Shown here one piece after another: positions 58,210 through 64,000 of a DNA stretch of 64,000 nt. Each line of letters begins with the position of its first letter. The stretch's first letter is position 1. Origin of the DNA: Klebsormidium nitens (Eukaryota; Streptophyta; Klebsormidiophyceae; Klebsormidiales; Klebsormidiaceae); contig DF236993.1 of NCBI GenBank assembly GCA_000708835.1, positions 124,001-188,000 of the forward strand, written 5' to 3'. The position numbers and the translations under genes are program-made. Below the pieces are notes generated by a model that searched no databases, was not told the DNA's origin, and saw nothing but the letters and a program-made list of their open reading frames with translations.

Positions 58210-61200
58210 CTGTGTCGGAGGAAGGAGATTTATGATCAGGCCCTGATCTTAACGACGTATGATGAGACTTTTTCCTTGATTCTCGTTTGATTGTGAATCC
58301 AATGAATCTGCTATTCGATATTTATCTCTGCGCGTCAGAAGCAAAAGACTGGGACAAAACCGGCCTTGATCTACTTACTGGCTTCGATGGACTTACGCAC
58401 CGGCTGAAACGTCAGAAGGGGCTTAGGCAAGGTTTCAGTCATTGAAGCCACAAAGATAATGAACACTTCTTCTCAATGGGTTCAGCAACTCTTGCTCTTT
58501 CCCGATTTGCAGTGCTGAACCTGGGCATTGAGTTCGGGTGTGCTCAGGGCAAGAGTCATTCCAGCGTCTTTTCAGCTGAGTGGCTGGATCCTTCGTCTCT
58601 ATTACATCTATCATTGGACTGAGTTTGCGTTGGGGCCCAAGCTTTTCTTTTATGAATGTATGAGATTCTTTAGGCAATACTTGTTTAGGCAGTCCAGATT
58701 ACTTCAAAATGCTTTTACTAGTCTGTACTCTAAGTTGCGCTGTACTGAAGGCGCACGGGGCGTTTGATATAGGCCTCAAATTAGGTTGCACAGCTAAGAG
58801 TTTTTCCCTCTGCAGATTAACTTCATGACTAGATACCATCTCAGCGAAGACCGCTGCGCCTTGCCTAGCTGGAGTGGTATCTGCTTTTTTTAGAAGGTAG
58901 ATGTATCTAGCTGAGACGAAGCTCTTGACTCCACAGGCTTCTTTCGCTTATCATTAAACGACAGCCAAGACAAGCAGGCAGTGAGTAAAACGAGAGGGCG
59001 GTCCCTCTGAGTGCTGTCAGCAGCCTCATCAGTCGCCTCACGCCTTACCACTATGCAGCAGGGCGGCGGAGTCGCTTTCATTTGCGCCCCTCCTCCTCTT
59101 GGTTCTGTACAGCAATGCATGTGCATGTCAAGCTTCACCCTGAGTCCTCTTAAGGTGCTTGAAGGCTGAAGTGCATTATTCGAGGCAGGGAATGCTGTTC
59201 CCCTGGATTAGATTCTTCAATGCCACCACCAGACAGTCCTTTGATGGCACCATCCCAAGAAAGTCTATCACAACCGCCTGATCAAAGATGAAAAACAGGA
59301 AAACCTCCCATCATAAAAAAGGGGCCCAAAGAAGGATGCTGATGACTCAGGATCTTCACTTGCAATTTGGCTTCGTTGGCATTGATCAGACTTCTCTTCT
59401 ATGCCACCCCATCTTGACGCAGCTGATGCAAGAATAGCACCACCCCTAAAAGGACCCTTGTTCAAAAGTTATGAACCTGGGATAAAACACAAAAGAAAGA
59501 TGGATTGTCGCCACACTCTTTGTTGATGAGAAAATGCAGAAAAGAAAGTGCCCACTTTCTTGGCAATTCTGGGGGGCTAGCCACCAGAATCGACTGTGTT
59601 AAGAAGCATGAAAAAGCTGATGGAGTGTAATAAGAAGATTGCGTTTACCTCGCTGATAGGGCAGCTAAGGGGTCCTCCATTTCCAGATTGGTCCCCTTTC
59701 CGGGAACCTGTCCTGCCCTTGACCGCCCCATGTCTCAAGTTTTTATGTGCTCTGCACGACTAATGCAGCATGTTGCTCTAGATTTGGAGGAGCAAAATCT
59801 ACACCAATTAGCCTGTGCCTTAAATATTCTTGATCAGAAGACAACCATGACATTGACAACATTTGACATTGACAAGGGCAAGGGAAAGAAATGGCCAAAC
59901 AAAGTCAGCTGATGGCAGCCCTCGCGAGCTGCAACTAGGAGCGCGAGCCAAACTTTTGGAACAACCGGCACTGGCTGACGTCGGAGTCATCCCCCGGGCG
60001 GCGCGGCGCGGCGGCTTTCAATCATTGAATGGCGCCCGGCCCACTGCCATACTTCACATCCGTCCGATGCGCAACGAACGGCTCACATCGTCGGGCTTTA
60101 CAACCGGGTTAAGTGTGTGACTTACGACAATTACCAGCGGCCTAACGTGAGCCTAACCGCAGGTTAGGCCCGGTGCAGCAAAAGAGTCATGATTCTTGCT
60201 CACAGGCGCAGGAGTTGAACTGAGTGCCCCTGCAATTGCACGATTGCAGCAACCAAGATTTTCTTAATACAGGCCGCCCGAGTTCCCTTCAATATTATCG
60301 AAGAAATTCCCCACCATGTTCAAAGCGGTGGTGGGTACGCATACAAAGCGGCCCTTAGGCCTAAGCACACGATGCACTATAACAATGATTGTACGCAGTG
60401 CTGATGACATTGAGTTTGATATCGACGTACACTTGTTACGCCTATAAAGCGGAGTCAGTCGGAATAGAGGAGTCGATTCTACGCTTTGGAAACTTACAAC
60501 GAACTCTTGAACCATTTAGGTTGTGGGGCGAGCGTGGTGCAAAGTACAAACACAAAATCTTACGCCGTATAGCTATGCAGAAATGCAGCTGCTCTTGCGA
60601 GGCTTCCATGGCATACAATGTTTCAGTTAACTGAATTCGCCTAGCTATACCCTACCAAATCTGGTTTTCCTACGTTAGTCCAACGCTAAAAAACCTACCG
60701 TTGCAACAACCTATATATCCAGGATCGATTTGCAAAACTGCGTCATGCTGTGTCCAGAGTACGGCCTAGAAGATTGTTGGGACGAGGATTGCACTAACTA
60801 GCGGGCCTATGATCGACATCTGTCAACAAACGCTGACTTCCAACGACACAGGTTCTGGTTGCAAGAAATTTGCCGATCAGATCGATCGGAGCAGCGGCCT
60901 AAGCATATTAAATCGTAGGCCAGTAAAATTCTGCGCATTTGTCGCTTGAGGGCGCGCACGCCAGGTCGAAAGATGGACTGATCGAAAAGGGGCTTAACTA
61001 TTGGCAAAGGGCCTAGATTGGGGGGGGAACTCCAGCGCGGGTCGGCTGGCGGTCTTTCAATATGAGGAACTGCCGTGCATGATTGGTAACTGTGAGTTTG
61101 GCAGGTCACCTTCATGCAGACCCATTGATGGTCTGAAATTGCCGTTTGAAGCGGTTGCTTGTACAGTGGGAACGTGGGCTACGTGCGTATGAACAAAGAC

Positions 61201-61832
61201 CGAGATTTTGCAAACTGTTCCCAAAGACGTCGTCAACGTGACAACATCGAAGTGTAATTTCAAACTCGTCTGATGACAGTCACTGTGCGTGCGCGGCGGC
61301 TCCTATGGTAACCTGATTAACAACCAGTTTCTGTGGACTATCTATGTCAAGATTCGCGTTTAGGGAGGTACTCAGAACCCAAACCACACCTCCATTTCTT
61401 CTATCTCAACGAGCCAGTACACATGATATATATATGAGCTGTAACTATTGGTGCGCAATCTGATCAACCCGTAGCAGCGAGCAATTCGTCCCCATGGCTT
61501 TCCTATTACTGTTTACATCCATGTCTGACTACTAAAGCATCAACGGTCCGAAAGGAACCAAAAGTGTTTTCTGTAACTTCAACCCGTTCCAGGTTGCACG
61601 TACCTTCTCTGTCAGCCCCTTCTTCCTTTGTCCTCCCCCTTTTTTTGTCGCCCTCACTCCAAATACCCTAATACCCTGCTGCGGGGCAACATTTCGAAGC
61701 CAAACTTGCCGGTCTCGTCCCCACTTCAAGAAGGAACCGTCTCTTGCCAACGATGAACCTACTGTCAAACTTCCCATTCTCTGTCTTCGCGCTTCAGCTC
61801 TTCGCCAATAAAAACACGCGTCAAGCCACAAG
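58210..61832. other. ADA2 5' region and intergenic space
   Basis: Should contain the first ADA2 exon and promoter, and the 3' end of the aquaporin gene. I found no exon that convincingly continues the ADA2 N-terminus; a 7-bp segment between an acceptor (tttcag) and a gtaagt donor at 58390-58410 and a short ATG frame near 59080 are the only candidates, both weak. The rest has short open frames only; a GC-rich patch lies at 59990-60020. Confidence 0.4.
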
Positions 61833-63729
61833 TTACTGGATGTATCTCTGCATGCCCTTGACCGCCCCACCTCGGATAACAGCCTCGTATACAAAAGTCG
61901 CCAGGATGGCCCCAGTCAGAGGCCCCACCCAGAAGATCCACTGCGAGGGACAGACAACAGTGTCAAAGCAAAAGCAAACACTTTTTGAAACCTACGGCTG
62001 ATGTTGTGAGCAACAACATGAAAACGGTCTCGCACAGTAGCCAGACCGCGTTCAGCAATCCAGATACCTCAAGCGAAATATGTTCGGAACGTATCTTGGA
62101 CAATTGAAGCAGTCGTTTTCCGGAAGAATGCACTGATTAGGTATCCTCCGCAATCTAGAAAGCGCGGCAGCGCATCAGGCAGAAACTCATGGCAAGAGCC
62201 CGACGGCCCAATGCTGGGTCTGCTCGAAGGTAAAGTGACCGACTGCAACTAAATTCTCGCTATGTCATTCCAGATGTGACTGTCGTGGAGCACCACTGCA
62301 GGGCCCACGTTTCGTGCGGGCTTGACCAAAGTTTCTCACCGCCCTGAATCTTCAAATGTCTTGCCTTTGAGGCACGATGAATGACAAACTCGAGGTCGGG
62401 CTCACGACGTCGTCAGTGTCCAGAAAGGTGACGTCATGCGGGCTCACCATGTCCTTCCAAATGTGGCTGTCGTTGAGCACGACCGCCGGCCCGAAGCTGC
62501 GCGCGGGGTTGATCGAGACGCCGTCTACGGGGATGAGCGCAATGTGCACCACGAAGATGGAGAAGCCGATTGCCAGGGGCGCGAGGACCTGCCACGTGGC
62601 ATCAAAGTATCAATACCTGGTCTTACAGTATGTTCAGAAGTGCGCGCGTGCTGGGATTTTGAGTAGACGTCTTCTACGGGGATGAGGGCAATGTGCACTG
62701 CGAAAATGGGGAAGCCGATTGCCAGGGGCGCGAGGACCTGCCACGTGACAGCAAGAGAATAATCAGGGGCAAACAATTGTTTATTTCAGAGCGCGCGCGT
62801 GGCACGTGATTTGACGCCGTCGACAGGGATGAGCGCAGTGGGTTCCACGAAGATCGAGAAGCCGATTGCCAGGGGCGCCAGGACCTGCCATGTGGCAGAA
62901 AAAGACCGTCCAATCAGTAGTGACTGATGCTTCCGAGCTGCGCGCGTCGATGTGAGGGTTAAAATGTGAGGGTTAGCCGCCACCAAATGTGCGGTTCGCA
63001 ACAGAAAGATGGAGAAGATGTTTGCCAGAGGCGCGAGCAAACGCCACGCGGGCCCTAGGGGCAGCGGCCCAATCATGCGTCGCTCGTCTGTTAATCCGCC
63101 TAGTAGGGGCTTCACAGTAACTGTTTCGTTTCTCTGAGAGCGACATATGTGTCTATTGGTTCAAACCGTTGCATGAGAGCTTCTTTAGCCGGGTTTAAGG
63201 TCACGAGACGCGTGATAAGGATACAACCGCAATGAGGGCAAATCTCTTACGGAGAACCACCCGGAATCGGTTTCGTGCTCGGCCCTAAGCCTGAGACCCA
63301 AATAAGAAAGACCGTAACTTGGATACGCACCGGAGCTGAGGGTAATACATAAATTTAAAACTACGAAGCCGTCTTATCAGCGCAAGGGGCAGCACGGAAA
63401 GAGAACAGATCGGTGGGGCCGCCGGGTAGAAAGTTTGGAGCTTGCTTCCGATTCCTCAATTCGTTCTGGTCGACAAGTCGTATTTGGGAGCAGACACCAG
63501 GACACAGAATGAAGATGGGACCCGCATAACTGACGAGAGTTTTCCCGCAACCCCTGAGTGGACTAAAACTGCCGCCGCTTGCGATTAGCCTAGCAATTGA
63601 CGAAGTCGTCGTTCTCGCTTACCCCTAAATGAGGCGACACCTCGAGGGCGGATCGCTTGGGGTCGGTCGCCGCGAAGATGGTGTAGATGAGCACGAAAGT
63701 CCCGATGACCTCCGCCGAGAAGGCACCAC
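61833..63729 (-). CDS. PIP-like aquaporin, 3' exons only (5' part beyond the right edge)
   Basis: Aquaporins are six-helix water or small-solute channels; PIPs sit in the plasma membrane. Exons (minus) 63729-63623, 62588-62448 and 61940-61833 join in phase to 118 codons ending TAA. They encode [20 protein letters not shown] (helix 4, PIP signature), loop [21 protein letters not shown] (helix 5), [12 protein letters not shown] (second NPA box, intact), then [20 protein letters not shown] (helix 6) and a tail ending VKGMQRYIQ that lacks the usual plant PIP2 serine motif. The first NPA box and helices 1-3 must lie to the right of this window. The intron upstream of the middle exon carries three copies of that exon's 5' edge. 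Confidence 0.92.
62655..63060 (-). repeat. tandem array of aquaporin loop E exon 5' edge
   Basis: Each unit holds an acceptor (ccacgtggcag type) and the first ~80 exon bases ([12 protein letters not shown]...ALIPVDGV). The real exon starts at 62588; exon-start equivalents of the copies are 62737, 62884 and about 63040, spacing 149, 147 and 156 bp. Copies decay with distance; the farthest has lost its acceptor. None reaches the NPA codons. Confidence 0.92.
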
Positions 63730-64000
63730 CTACGAAGCAAAGGTTGAAACTCTCAGGCGGCGGCAATTTTGATCCTGGGAACCGTCTCTCGCTTACCCAA
63801 CTATATGTCTTGCCGGAATAGAGAATATTTCCTCGATTGCCCCGCACTTGCCTCGATCGCTTTAGAAGACTTCACGTTCCGCAAGTTCCAATACCTTTTC
63901 AATTTCATAAGGTAGAGACTCGTTACAGGTCACTTGCTTCAGCCAAGCGTCACAGCTCAACTTGGTAAACCAAATGGATCATTGCGCCGGAATCTACGAG

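Noticed and set aside
62655-63060. Extra aquaporin genes or exons
   Set aside because: The copies lack the NPA codons and a downstream donor, so they are fragments of one exon edge, not separate genes.

Overview
This is nuclear DNA from a photosynthetic eukaryote. Genes are split into many exons with GT-AG (sometimes GC-AG) introns, coding sequence is GC-rich, and the gene set is plant-like: a plant-type cyclic nucleotide-gated channel (CNGC), two POB1/LRB-type BTB-BACK proteins, a PIP-like aquaporin, an ADA2 co-activator and a small thylakoid-targeted protein. A streptophyte alga (Klebsormidium-like) or an early land plant is the best guess; this is inference from gene content, not a match to a known genome. 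Exon maps were built by hand from protein similarity, splice consensus and phase continuity, so they are models.

Layout: 1-1.1 kb no convincing gene; 1.16-7.66 kb (+) MATE transporter, 8 exons, with an apparent one-base frame break at the end of exon 3; 9.02-19.8 kb (-) complete CNGC, 11 exons; 21.06-21.5 kb (+) a small ORF with a DUF2283-like end; 23.0-25.9 and 26.7-30.1 kb (+) tandem BTB-BACK paralogues; 31.3-38.3 kb (-) THUMP-domain RNA guanine-N2 methyltransferase (THUMPD3-like); 39.3-41.4 kb (+) CENP-S/MHF1 histone-fold protein, divergent from the former; 42.3-44.7 kb (-) type II membrane protein with a DUF3431-like domain; 46.3-48.3 kb (-) thylakoid protein; 49.3-58.2 kb (-) ADA2 (first exon unresolved); 61.8-63.7 kb (-) the 3' exons of a PIP-like aquaporin that runs off the right edge.

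The most striking property is shared by otherwise unrelated genes. In at least four of them (MATE, CNGC, ADA2, aquaporin) short segments that straddle an exon-intron junction have been tandemly duplicated, usually with a period of about 145-180 bp, leaving strings of partial exon copies that keep the splice donor or acceptor. The DUF3431 gene has a related whole-exon duplication. More than 25 such copies are visible. In the CNGC gene one array is open in frame with three phase-compatible acceptors, so the calmodulin-binding IQ segment could exist in one, two or three copies. I treat this exon-edge duplication as the candidate undescribed phenomenon of the window.
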